Of a DNA stretch of 64,000 bases, positions 53,310-61,350 are shown piece after piece. The stretch's first letter is position 1; each line of letters begins with the position of its first letter. Source of the DNA: RSA9 sp036381195 (GTDB lineage Bacteria; Gemmatimonadota; Gemmatimonadetes; Longimicrobiales; RSA9); the NCBI GenBank assembly GCA_036381195.1, contig DASVDH010000019.1, positions 7,452 through 71,451 on the forward strand, given 5' to 3'. The translations under genes and the position numbers were made by a program. The notes beneath the pieces were generated by a model. That model saw nothing but the letters and a program-made list of their open reading frames with translations. It did not search any database and was not told the origin of the DNA.

Positions 53310-54601
53310 CCGGGGCCGACCGGCCGGACGATGGGCGTGCTCCTGCACTCGAGATCGTCACGATCGGCGACGAGCTGCTGCTGGGCGAGACGGTAGACCA
53401 CAACAGCGCCTGGCTCGGCCAGGTCCTCGCCCGAATCGGCATCCGGGTCGCCCGGCGCGCAACCGTCGGCGATGACGCCGCCGCGATCAAGGACGCCGTC
53501 GCGGCCGCGCTCGATCGGACCGGCATCGCCCTGTGCACGGGCGGGCTCGGCCCGACGCGCGACGACCTGACGAAGCCAGCGGTCGCGGAGCTGTTCGGCC
53601 GCGACCTCGTGCTGGACGAGGCGTTGCTCCACGCGCTCGAGCGGCGCTTCGCCGAGCGCGGGATCCAGATGGCGGCGAGCAACCGGACGCAGGCGGAGAT
53701 CCCCCGCGGCGCCAGGGTGTTCCCCAACCCGCGCGGAACCGCGCCCGGCCTCGCGCTCGAGGATGCGGCCGGCCGCCTGGCCATCCTGCTCCCCGGCGTG
53801 CCGCACGAGATGCGCGCGCTCGTGCACGAGCACGTGATCCCGTTGCTCCTGTCCCGTTTCCCGGAGCGCGGCAGGCCCGTCGTGCACCGGCGCCTGCGGA
53901 CGACGGGGATCCCCGAGTCCACCCTCGCGGAGCGCGTAGACGACCTCATCCCCACGTTCGCCCCGCTCACCATCGCGTTCCTGCCCGCGGCCACGGGAGT
54001 GGACATGCGGCTCACGAGCTGGGGCGTGCTTGACGCCACGGAGGCCGCGCGCGCGCTGGACGCGGCGGAAGCGGCGCTGCGCGAACGGGTCGGCCGCTAC
54101 GTCTACGGCCGTGACGACGAGGACCTGGTGGACGCCGTCGCGCGCGAGCTGACCGCACGCTCCCTGACGCTGGCGCTCGCGGAGAGCTGTACCGGCGGCC
54201 TGATCGCGAAGCGGCTGACCGACCGCCCGGGGGCCTCCGACTACCTCCTCGCCTGCATCGTCGCATACGCCAACGCGGCGAAGGAGGAGCTCCTGGGCGT
54301 CGACCCCGCGACGCTCGCGGCCCACGGCGCCGTCAGCGAAGAGGTCGCGCGCGAGATGGTGGAAGGCGCGCTGCGCGCGGCGGGCGCCGATGCCGCGCTC
54401 GCCGTGACCGGTGTGGCCGGGCCGGGTGGCGGAACGCCCGCGAAGCCGGTCGGCACGGTCTGGATCGCCGCAGCGCTCGGCGACCACAGGCGTGTCCGCC
54501 GGTTCCGCTTCGGCGGCGACCGGGAGGAGATCCGCGACCGCTCGGCCCAGGCGGCGCTGGCGATGCTGTACGCCATGCTCCGCGGCGAGGATGAGGAATG
54601 A
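53306..54601 (+). CDS. cinA: CinA family nicotinamide-nucleotide amidase / competence-damage protein
   Basis: This two-domain, 431-residue protein is involved in NAD salvage. The N-terminal COG1058 (MoaB-like) domain has EIVTIGDELLLGETVDHN and CTGGLGPTRDDLTKPA. The C-terminal PncC-type NMN deamidase domain has LALAESCTGGLIAKRLTD (catalytic Ser) and VTGVAGPGGGTPAKPVGTVW. TTG 53306 overlaps the pgsA stop and has GGGAGG four to five bases upstream; no better start exists. It ends the recR-mglA-pgsA run. Confidence 0.93.
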   Translation: MTGADRPDDGRAPALEIVTIGDELLLGETVDHNSAWLGQVLARIGIRVARRATVGDDAAAIKDAVAAALDRTGIALCTGGLGPTRDDLTKPAVAELFGRDLVLDEALLHALERRFAERGIQMAASNRTQAEIPRGARVFPNPRGTAPGLALEDAAGRLAILLPGVPHEMRALVHEHVIPLLLSRFPERGRPVVHRRLRTTGIPESTLAERVDDLIPTFAPLTIAFLPAATGVDMRLTSWGVLDATEAARALDAAEAALRERVGRYVYGRDDEDLVDAVARELTARSLTLALAESCTGGLIAKRLTDRPGASDYLLACIVAYANAAKEELLGVDPATLAAHGAVSEEVAREMVEGALRAAGADAALAVTGVAGPGGGTPAKPVGTVWIAAALGDHRRVRRFRFGGDREEIRDRSAQAALAMLYAMLRGEDEE

Positions 54602-54694
54602 GGGCGGGATACTCGCAGGGCCCCGCGATTGCCTCGACAGCATTGACGGGCGCCGGCCCCACCGCGGCATCCGTCCCGGGGTCCCCGGAGCCCG

Positions 54695-55017
54695 GGGCGG
54701 GCTCGATCAGCGCATCCGGGGCCGGCGAGCGCGGAGCGCCGGCTCCGGGCTCCCGGCATCTGCCGCGGGCTGCAAACGCTGAACACCAGCGCATCCGGGC
54801 CTCCCGGAGCGCGGAGCGCCGGCGCCGGCGGCCCTGGGAGCCCGGGGCGCCGGCACCCGCGGTCCCCGGACGTGAACAGCGACATGCCGCCCCTGGAGCT
54901 GCCCGGAGCTGAGAGCCCGGGACCGGTGCCCGGGCTCTCAGGGTGTGAACAGCGACGTGCTGCCTCTGGAGCTGCGCTGAGCTGGCAGCCCCGGCGCCGG
55001 TTCCCGCGATCCCCGGG
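54695..55017. repeat. Degenerate tandem repeat block upstream of grpE
   Basis: About four diverged units of roughly 73-93 bases follow one another, with unit landmarks near 54703, 54781, 54874 and 54947. The clearest pair (54872 and 54945, exactly 73 apart) shares GTGAACAGCGAC and CTGGAGCTG over about 48 bases. Another pair shares GCGCATCCGGG and GCGCGGAGCGCCGG, 80 apart. A perfect 12-bp stem-loop lies at 54910-54940. The whole gap 54602-55186 has no credible gene and no CIRCE element. Confidence 0.65.
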
Positions 55018-55186
55018 TTGGGCGAGAACGGCGGCCGCCGCCTCGTGACTCGAAGATCGGCCCGGATTCTCTGCCGAAACGGCAGGTGAGCGTGGCATCC
55101 TGCTTGCACCCCGGGGGCGGGCTCATCAGGCGGGAGTGGGCCCGCGAGAGCCACTCCCTTCATTCTCGAATGGCAGTCGGAGAGTC

Positions 55187-55771
55187 ATGACGGACCAGGA
55201 ACGGAGCCAGGCGGGGGAGCCGGAGGTGCGACCGGAGGCGGAGGTGCCTCCGGTGGAGACGGAGGCGGAAGCGGAGGCGGCCGCCGGCGGAGAGGAGGTC
55301 GATGGTGCGGCGGCGGAGCTGGCGGCCCTGCAGGGCGAGCTCGAGGCGCTGAACGATCGGCATCTGCGCCTCGCGGCGGAGTTCGACAACTACCGCAAGC
55401 GAATCGAGAGAGAGCGGGCGGAGCTGTGGACGCGGGCACAGGCGGAGCTGGTCAAGCGGCTGCTCGAAGTGCTGGATGACCTCCAGCGGGTCTCGGAGCT
55501 GGATGCGGAGAGCGCGACGGCGCAGTCGCTGCTGGAGGGTGCCCGGCTGGTCGAGAAGAAGATGCGTCACGTGCTCGAGTCGGGAGGGCTCGAGCCGATC
55601 GAGGCGCAGGGCGAGTTCTTCAATCCGGAGACGATGGAAGCGCTCCTGACGGTGCCCGCGGAGCATCCGGAGGAGGACGAGGTGGTGGTGCAGGTGTTCC
55701 AGAAGGGGTACCGCTTCAAGGGCCATCTGATCCGCCCTGCGCGGGTCCAGGTCAAGAAGTACGAATCCTGA
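55187..55771 (+). CDS. grpE: Nucleotide exchange factor GrpE
   Basis: GrpE releases ADP from DnaK. The 194-residue protein has an acidic N-terminal tail (about 1-40) and a long coiled coil through RLAAEFDNYRKRIERERAELW. The C-terminal beta-wing has FNPETMEALLTVPAEHPEEDEVVVQVFQKGYRFKG in pieces, followed by LIRPARVQV. ATG 55187 has CGGAGAG just upstream. dnaK and hrcA are not in the window, so the chaperone operon here is split. Confidence 0.95.
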   Translation: MTDQERSQAGEPEVRPEAEVPPVETEAEAEAAAGGEEVDGAAAELAALQGELEALNDRHLRLAAEFDNYRKRIERERAELWTRAQAELVKRLLEVLDDLQRVSELDAESATAQSLLEGARLVEKKMRHVLESGGLEPIEAQGEFFNPETMEALLTVPAEHPEEDEVVVQVFQKGYRFKGHLIRPARVQVKKYES

Positions 55772-56039
55772 GGCCGAGGCCTACGGGGCGGGCGGTGCCT
55801 TTGAGCGGGACGATCGGGTCCGCAGAGGGACGGCGCGGGGGCCTCGGTCGCGATTCACGTCCGCCGGCGAGAACGGGTCGGGCGAGGCGCCGCGGGCGTC
55901 CGGATCCGCCCGTCGAGGCACGCGACCCGGTTGCGCTGGCGTTCCGCAGGACCGCGACGGCGCCGCGGGCGCCCCGGATCCGCCTCCTGAGGCACGGGTA
56001 CGAGACCTCGTCCCGAGGAGATGACAGGTTCGAGCGGCG
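55772..56039. other. Gap between grpE and dnaJ with one imperfect direct repeat
   Basis: No gene is supported here. A 37-38 base sequence starting GGCGCCGCGGGCG at 55886 recurs at 55959 (73 apart), each copy with CGGATCCGCC and GAGGCACG. A GAGGAG at 56015-56020 is too far from the dnaJ ATG to be its main ribosome-binding site. Confidence 0.5.
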
Positions 56040-57158
56040 ATGCCAGCGGCGACGAGCAAGGATTACTACCAGGTCCTGGGCGTGGCGGAGGGTGCGTCCG
56101 CCGAGGAGATCAAGCGGGCGTACCGCAAGCTCGCCAAGCAGTACCATCCGGACGCGAACCGGAACGACCCGCAGGCGGCCGAGCGCTTCAAGGAGATCGG
56201 CGAGGCGTATTCCGTGCTCTCGGACCCGGAGAAGCGGAAGCAGTACGACCGTCTGCGCAAGATGGGGCCCTTGGGCGGGTTCGGCTTCGGCCGGGCGGGG
56301 GCGAACGCGGGGGGGCCGGCGGGCGGCTTTCGCACGACGATCGAGGACCTCGGCGATCTCGGCGGGCTGGGCGACCTGTTCAGCTCGATCTTCGATTTCG
56401 GCAAGCGCGCGCGGAGCAGGACCCGGAGCGCGCCGGAGCGGGGTCGAGATGTCGAGTACGCGGTCGAGATCCCGTTCACGATGGCCGCACGCGGCGGTAG
56501 ACTGCCGATCACCGTTCCGGTGACGGAGGAGTGTGCGACGTGCGGCGGCTCGGGCAATGCGCCGGGGACGAAGCCGCGGCCGTGTGACGAGTGCGGTGGG
56601 AGCGGGACGATCACGTTCGGGCAGGGCGGGTTCGCGGTCCATCGGCCCTGTCCGGCCTGCTACGGTCGCGGCCAGATCCCGAGCGTGGCCTGCGCCGTGT
56701 GCGGCGGCAGCGGCCAGGTCCGGGAGCAGCGGCAGATCATCGTTTCGGTGCCGGCGGGCGTGGATACGGGCTCCAAGCTGCGGCTCTCGGGGCAGGGCGA
56801 GCGAGGGCCGGGCGGCGGCGCGCCGGGTGACCTGCTCATCACCTTCCGGGTCAAGCCGCATCACTTCTTCCGGCGCGAGGGCATGGATGTGCACTGCACG
56901 ATCCCGATCAACGTGGCGCAGGCCACGTTGGGGACGAAGGTGCGCGTGAGCACGGTGGATGGGAGGAAGGTTGCGCTGCGGATTCCGCCCGGCACCCAGT
57001 CGGGCACGCGGTTCCGGATCCCGGGGCAGGGGATCGAGAAGGGAGGTCGCCGCGGCGACCAGTACGTGCAGGTCAAGATCGTCGTGCCGGAGAAGCTGAC
57101 CCCGGATCAGGAAGAGCTCATGCGCCAGTTCGCGAAGGCCGCCGGCCTGCGCTACTGA
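56040..57158 (+). CDS. dnaJ: Chaperone protein DnaJ
   Basis: DnaJ stimulates DnaK and binds unfolded proteins. The 372-residue protein has a J domain with HPD at 36-38, then a Gly/Phe-rich region (about 72-110). Four CxxCxGxG zinc repeats follow, with variants CATCGGSG, CDECGGSG, CPACYGRG and CAVCGGSG. The C-terminal substrate domains contain GERGPGGGAPGDLLI and FRREGMDVHCTIPI. ATG 56040 is the only start, since a stop precedes it in frame. It lacks a close Shine-Dalgarno. Confidence 0.95.
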   Translation: MPAATSKDYYQVLGVAEGASAEEIKRAYRKLAKQYHPDANRNDPQAAERFKEIGEAYSVLSDPEKRKQYDRLRKMGPLGGFGFGRAGANAGGPAGGFRTTIEDLGDLGGLGDLFSSIFDFGKRARSRTRSAPERGRDVEYAVEIPFTMAARGGRLPITVPVTEECATCGGSGNAPGTKPRPCDECGGSGTITFGQGGFAVHRPCPACYGRGQIPSVACAVCGGSGQVREQRQIIVSVPAGVDTGSKLRLSGQGERGPGGGAPGDLLITFRVKPHHFFRREGMDVHCTIPINVAQATLGTKVRVSTVDGRKVALRIPPGTQSGTRFRIPGQGIEKGGRRGDQYVQVKIVVPEKLTPDQEELMRQFAKAAGLRY

Positions 57159-57300
57159 GAGGCGCGGCGCGCGATCCGGCCGGGCGCGCGGCGCCCGGGC
57201 CTGCCATCAGGACGATCTCCGTGCCGCCGATGCGCGTGCCGTTGGGCAGCTCGATGACGGGGGACTCGGGCCGCGCGGCGCGAGACGCGGGCGCCATCAT
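57118..57300 (-). pseudogene. 60-codon ORF holding an exact fragment of DAHP synthase
   Basis: A - strand reading frame runs from ATG 57300 (AGGAG immediately upstream) to 57118. It includes ESPVIELPNGTRIGGTEI and then VLMAGP, identical to the aroF product over about 21 residues and similar for about 10 more before it. It then diverges. It overlaps the dnaJ 3' end antisense. It looks like a truncated, recently copied piece of aroF rather than a working enzyme, because the remaining barrel is absent. Confidence 0.55.
57196..57260 (-). repeat. 65-bp exact repeat, copy 2 (inverted relative to aroF)
   Basis: The reverse complement of these bases is identical to 45981-46045 in aroF, third codon positions included. 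It lies in the 248-base gap between dnaJ and mnmA, which holds no other recognisable element. Confidence 0.95.
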
Positions 57301-57406
57301 CTCCTGGGCCCGGGCGGCACGGCAAGTCGGGCGTGATGCGAGCGAGGGTCGCGAGCGGCTGCTGGAGCGTAGCCCGCCGCGTCCGCACGGATGACACGCC
57401 TCCCCG

Positions 57407-58474
57407 TCAGCGGATCCTGCCTCCCCCGAGCAGCAAGTCGTCGCGGAAGAGGACGCCGGACTGTCCGGGCGTGATCGCCCGCACGGGTCGATCCAGCCGG
57501 AGCTCGACGCATTCGGCATCCGCCCGGACCACGGTGGCGGCCACTGCCGGCGCGCGGTGCCGCACCTGGACCTCGACGCGATCGCCCGTCGAGGGCGGCG
57601 TCGTCAGCCAGTTGAGGTCGCCCAGGACGACGTCGTCCCTGCTCAGTTCCTCCGCCCCGCCCACGACCACCTCGTTGCTCTCCGGACGTACGCGCAGCAC
57701 GTAGAGCGGGCGCGGGAACCCGCCACCCAACCCCTTGCGCTGTCCGACCGTGTAGCGCGCGTAGCCGCGGTGCCGGCCGATCACCCTGCCGTCCGCGGTG
57801 ACCAGCGGCCCCGGCGTCAGGGCGGGGTGGTCGGCGCCAAGGCGAGTGGCGAGGAAGCCGGCGTAGTCGCCGTCCGGCACGAAGCAGATCTCCTGCGACT
57901 CGGGCTTGTCCGCGGTGACCAGGCCGAGCTCGCGCGCGCGCGCCCGGACCTCCGGCTTCGTGAGCTCGCCGAGCGGGAAGCGGAGCCGCGGGAGCACTTC
58001 CCGGGGCACGCCCCACAGGAAGTACGTCTGGTCCTTGTACGCGTCCACCGCCCGGCGCACCAGCCAGGCGCCGTCCGCATCTTCCTCGATGCGGGCGTAG
58101 TGCCCCGTCGCGACCGCATCCGCGCCGAGCATGCGGCCACGCCGGAGCAGATCGGGGATCTTCGTGTTCGAGTTGCACCGCACGCACGGGTTCGGCGTGC
58201 GGCCCGCCGCGTACTCGCTGACGAAGTCCGCGATCACGTCCCGCGTGAACTCCTCCTCCATGTCGAAGACGTAGTGCGGGATGCCGAGCCGGTCGCAGAC
58301 GCGGCGCGCGTCCTGGATCCCCTCCAGTCCGCAGCAGGTGCGGGACGGGCCCGGCGTGCTGGCGTAGCAGAACGTCTTCATCGTCGCGCCGATCACGCGA
58401 TGCCCCTGCTCCACCAGCAGCGCCGCGGCCACGGAAGAATCCACGCCGCCGGACATGGCGACGAGAACGGTCAT
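57407..58474 (-). CDS. mnmA: tRNA-specific 2-thiouridylase MnmA
   Basis: MnmA installs 2-thiouridine at U34 of tRNA-Lys, Glu and Gln. The 355-residue protein has the PP-loop SGGVDS (8-13), catalytic cysteine C97 in NPCVRCN and C197 in SQEICFVPDGDYAGF. TGHYAR, the C-terminal HRGYARYTVGQRKGL and the beta-barrel domain follow. An extra cysteine cluster (CYAST...RTCCGLEG, about 36-51) is present. ATG 58474 starts 35 bases after the cysteine desulfurase gene, its likely sulfur donor. The tRNA-Gln(UUG) in this window is a substrate by family rule. Confidence 0.95.
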   Translation of the reverse strand: MTVLVAMSGGVDSSVAAALLVEQGHRVIGATMKTFCYASTPGPSRTCCGLEGIQDARRVCDRLGIPHYVFDMEEEFTRDVIADFVSEYAAGRTPNPCVRCNSNTKIPDLLRRGRMLGADAVATGHYARIEEDADGAWLVRRAVDAYKDQTYFLWGVPREVLPRLRFPLGELTKPEVRARARELGLVTADKPESQEICFVPDGDYAGFLATRLGADHPALTPGPLVTADGRVIGRHRGYARYTVGQRKGLGGGFPRPLYVLRVRPESNEVVVGGAEELSRDDVVLGDLNWLTTPPSTGDRVEVQVRHRAPAVAATVVRADAECVELRLDRPVRAITPGQSGVLFRDDLLLGGGRIR

Positions 58475-58509
58475 GCGACCAGCGGATGGCAACGCCTCGC
58501 CTCCCCTCG

Positions 58510-59667
58510 TCAGCTCTCTGCCGCGGCGCGCATGCGCGCGAGCGCGTCCACGATGATTCGGGCGGCCTCGTCCACCTCCGCGGCCGTCGTCGTCCTGCCC
58601 AGCGAGAGACGCACCGATGCCGTCCGCTCGTCCGCCGTGCGTCCCATCGCCGCCAGCACGTGACTGAGCTCGACCGCTCCGCTCGTGCACGCCGAGCCGC
58701 TCGATGCCGCCACGCCTTCCAGGTCCAGCACGAAGAGCACCGACTCCTGGTCCACGCCCGGCACCGACACGTTCACGATGTGCGGCAGCCGCGGCGCGCC
58801 GCCGCCGTTCACCACCGTGCCGGGCAGCCCCTCCACGAGCGCCTTCTCGAGCCGGTCCCGCAACGCGGCCAGCCGCTCCGCCTCCGCCGCCTGCTCCTGC
58901 ACCGCCAGCTCCGCGGCCGTGGCGAACCCGACGGCCGCGGCCACGTTTTGCGTCCCGGGCCGGAGCCCGGCCTCCTGCCCGCCGCCGTGCAGCAGCGGCT
59001 CCAGGTCGACCCCGGAGCGCACGTACAGCGCGCCGATCCCCTTCGGCCCGCCGATCTTGTGCGCGCTCACCGTGAGCAGGTCGCAGGGCACCCGGTCTAC
59101 GCGCACCGGCACCCGGCCGAGCGCCTGCACCGCATCCGAGTGGAAGACGACCCCGGCCTCCCGGCACAGCCCCGCGATCTCCTCCACCGGCTGGAGCACG
59201 CCCGTCTCGTTGTTGCCCCACATCACCGAGAGCACGCAGGGCCGGCTCCGCAGCGCCTCCTCGACCGCGCCCAGGTCCGTGCGGCCCTCCTCGTCCACCG
59301 CGAGGATCAGCGCATCGGCCCCCTCCCGCGCCGCCGCCCGCACCGCGGCGAGCACCGCCTTGTGCTCGACCGCCGAGCAAGCGACCGCCGCCGGGCCGCC
59401 CACCCGCCGCGCGTGCAGCCAGCGGCCCAGCACGGCCAGGTTGTCCGCTTCCGTCCCGCTCCCCGTGAACACGATCTCCCGCCGCGCCGCGCCCACCGCC
59501 GCCGCCAGACGCTCGCGCGCTTCCTCCAGCGCCGCCCGCGCCTGCTGGCCCCACCGGTGCACACTCGATGGGTTGCCGAAACGGTCCGCCGCGTACGGCT
59601 CCATCGCGGCCACGACCTCCGGCCGCACCGGCGCCGTGGCCGCATGGTCGAGGTAGATCCCTCGCAC
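58510..59667 (-). CDS. Cysteine desulfurase (NifS/IscS family)
   Basis: This PLP enzyme moves sulfur from cysteine to a persulfide. It has 385 residues from GTG 59667 (GGAGG four bases upstream), giving MRGIYLDHAATAPV, the family start. An ATG at 59694 has its AGAGGG directly abutting and is less likely. Blocks include FGNPSSVHRWGQQAR, GSGTEADNLA, HKAVL, GNNETGVLQPV, HSDAVQALGRV, the PLP lysine in VSAHKIGGPKGIGA (near 203), and the active cysteine in SSGSACTSGAVE (near 325). It forms an operon with mnmA, indicating tRNA thiolation as one role. Confidence 0.94.
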   Translation of the reverse strand: MRGIYLDHAATAPVRPEVVAAMEPYAADRFGNPSSVHRWGQQARAALEEARERLAAAVGAARREIVFTGSGTEADNLAVLGRWLHARRVGGPAAVACSAVEHKAVLAAVRAAAREGADALILAVDEEGRTDLGAVEEALRSRPCVLSVMWGNNETGVLQPVEEIAGLCREAGVVFHSDAVQALGRVPVRVDRVPCDLLTVSAHKIGGPKGIGALYVRSGVDLEPLLHGGGQEAGLRPGTQNVAAAVGFATAAELAVQEQAAEAERLAALRDRLEKALVEGLPGTVVNGGGAPRLPHIVNVSVPGVDQESVLFVLDLEGVAASSGSACTSGAVELSHVLAAMGRTADERTASVRLSLGRTTTAAEVDEAARIIVDALARMRAAAES

Positions 59668-59734
59668 TCCGCCTCCGTTCGACTCGCGTTCCATCCCTCT
59701 TTCTACCAATGCGGCACGGCTGCGGTCCCCCGCC

Positions 59735-59763
59735 TTGGCAACGCCCGCCGCCCCTCTTACATT
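59735..59763 (+). promoter_or_regulatory. Promoter for the HIRAN-like gene
   Basis: TTGGCA (59735-59740), a 17-base spacer and TACATT (59758-59763) followed by GC are directed rightward, divergent from the cysteine desulfurase gene. Confidence 0.65.
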
Positions 59764-59824
59764 GCCCCGAACCCCATCAGGACACCAGGGTAGAGGAGCG
59801 TAGCAGCCCAGGAAACCGCGCACC

Positions 59825-60199
59825 GTGCATTCCACGCACACCGACTCCGGTCCCCGCATGCACCGACGCAAGCCACCGCCGCTGGCCCCGCAGCACCCGC
59901 GCTGCTTCCGCGCCACGGTCCACGGCCTCGTCTTCGGGGAGCGCGCCAGCCATCTCCAGCGTGTCCACGAGGGCGACGAACTCCTGCTGATCCCCGACCC
60001 CCCGCTCGACGACGAACCCGGAATCTGGGTCCACCTGCCAGACGGCGAGACGCTCGGGCACCTGCCGCCCGAGATCGAGGCCTGGCTCGGGCCCTGGATG
60101 CTGCGCGGCGGCCGCGCGACCGCTCGCGCGCTCCGCGTCTCCGGGGCCGATGTGCCGAGCTGGCGCCGTCTCCTGATCGAGGTCACCTGCGCGGGCTGA
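59825..60199 (+). CDS. HIRAN-like domain protein
   Basis: This 124-residue protein has a core (about 27-118) reading RCFRATVHGLVFGERASHL, then VHEGDELLLIPDPPLDDEPGIWVHLPDGETLGHLPPE. This follows the HIRAN pattern (V-G beta strand, GD-L-L, DP-x-D-x-x-AI-V, G-x-LG-LP). HIRAN domains bind DNA ends or ssDNA in helicases such as HLTF; stand-alone bacterial forms are poorly studied. GTG 59825 is used, with ATG 59858 as alternative; neither has an ideal ribosome-binding site. A 198-residue - strand ORF over the same bases is rejected as its shadow. Confidence 0.65.
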   Translation: MHSTHTDSGPRMHRRKPPPLAPQHPRCFRATVHGLVFGERASHLQRVHEGDELLLIPDPPLDDEPGIWVHLPDGETLGHLPPEIEAWLGPWMLRGGRATARALRVSGADVPSWRRLLIEVTCAG

Positions 60200-60615
60200 G
60201 CGGCGCGGGTGGGGCACGATTGGGGCAATCTGTCGCCGGAACGGGGCACCCGTGGGACACACCTGCCCCCGCCGCGCGCGCACCGGCGCCCCGTCGCTAA
60301 CGTGCATCTCATTATTTGACAACGACTTGCCTCTGCATGGCCGGATGGGAACACAACGGACCGGCTCTTGCACAGGCGCGCGGGCGGCCGTGCAGTTGCT
60401 TCACAATGTTGCCTCGCCCCCGGAACGGATCACTCCTTCCCCCGGTTCCGCGCCCTCGGCAGGCAGTCTCTCGCCTCTAGTCTCGCCTCGGCCCCGAGGG
60501 CGCGGAGAACCTCTCCACCGGTCGAAGAATGCCTCCGACCTGACCATTGGCCCGACCCGGATCGAGCCGCAGGCGCATCGCGCGAGCGGGGCGCGTCGCT
60601 CGTCCCGGGGCGAGC
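60200..60615. other. Gap between convergent genes
   Basis: This 416-base stretch between the HIRAN-like gene (+) and the deacetylase (-) has no supported gene. It includes a GG-N10-GC pair (60213-60226) that resembles a sigma54 site and a TTGACA (60316-60321) without a -10. No T-tailed terminator was found. Confidence 0.5.
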
Positions 60616-61350
60616 TCAGAGACTGGAGACCCCGAGGGCGACGACATCGTCCACGCGTAGCGTCTCGTGCGTCCAGTACGGCTCGCCGTAGGGTGCGCGA
60701 ATGAGCGAGCCGTAGTGCGCGGCGTGGGCAAGGATCTGGTCGCGGAGCGGGCGGCCGCCGCCGAAGATGTCGCCGGCGGCGGTGCGTCCCTCGAACTGGG
60801 AGCGGTAGGCGGCGATCGCCTCGAGCTTGCGCTCCATGAAGTCCGTGATGTCCACGACGAACGAGGGCTTCACGGGCTTCTCGAGGTAGGAGAGGGCGAA
60901 GAGGATCTTGGCTGGCCGGTGGGGCTCGCCCTCGATGGGGGCGCGGCGCAACCCCGCGACGAAGCAGGCATCGTAGCCGAGCTGGCTGGCGGCGCGGTGG
61001 TCGGGGTGGCGGGTGGACGGCCCGTGCAGGATGACGGCGCGCGGGCGCAGCCGGCGCAGGAACGCGGCCACGACGGCGCGGGTTGCCGGCGTGTTCTCGA
61101 GCGCGGCATCCGGCAGTCCGGCGTTGAACCGGCCGGCGAGACCGAGGATGCGGGCGGCTGCCTCGGCTTCGGCGCGGCGAGTGCCCGCATCGCCGTAGGT
61201 GCCGCTTTCTCCGGCGGTCAGGTCGAGGATGGCGGTGCGGTATCCCTGGCTGGCGGCGCGGAGCAGCGTGCCGGCGCAGAGGAGCTCGGCATCGTCCGGG
61301 TGCGCGGCGATCGCGAGCAGGTCGATGGGCGCGTCGGTCACGGGACTCAC
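60616..61350 (-). CDS. bshB1: PIG-L family deacetylase, BshB1-like (bacillithiol biosynthesis)
   Basis: This zinc-dependent N-deacetylase has 244 residues, with the metal motif AAHPDDAE (about 15-22, A-HPDD), GESGTYGDAGTRRAEAEAAARILG, LPDAAL, HGPSTRHPDHRAAS and YLEKPVKPSFVVDITDFMERKLEAIAAY in parts. The C-terminal block ends in LRVDDVVALGV. Length and C-terminal block fit BshB1, which deacetylates GlcNAc-malate in bacillithiol synthesis, over MshB. GTG 61350 overlaps the permease stop (GTGA). No bshA or bshC is in the window, so the pathway is inferred. Confidence 0.8.
   Translation of the reverse strand: MSPVTDAPIDLLAIAAHPDDAELLCAGTLLRAASQGYRTAILDLTAGESGTYGDAGTRRAEAEAAARILGLAGRFNAGLPDAALENTPATRAVVAAFLRRLRPRAVILHGPSTRHPDHRAASQLGYDACFVAGLRRAPIEGEPHRPAKILFALSYLEKPVKPSFVVDITDFMERKLEAIAAYRSQFEGRTAAGDIFGGGRPLRDQILAHAAHYGSLIRAPYGEPYWTHETLRVDDVVALGVSSL

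Noticed and set aside
54602..55186. CRISPR array or CIRCE operator in the repeat block
   Set aside because: The repeats are diverged, abut one another without unique spacers, and no TTAGCACTC inverted repeat is present.
45981..57260. The paired 65-bp repeats as attachment sites of an integrated element
   Set aside because: They are inverted, not direct, and the 11 kb between them is housekeeping DNA without an integrase.
60211..60228. GG-N10-GC sigma54-like promoter
   Set aside because: Only the GG/GC dinucleotides and GGCACG fit. No gene follows on that strand for over 400 bases and no enhancer-type activator is in view.
59777..60373. 198-residue - strand ORF opposite the HIRAN-like gene
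   Set aside because: Its product has no family features and the + strand frame has a recognisable domain, so it is a shadow of high-GC coding DNA.
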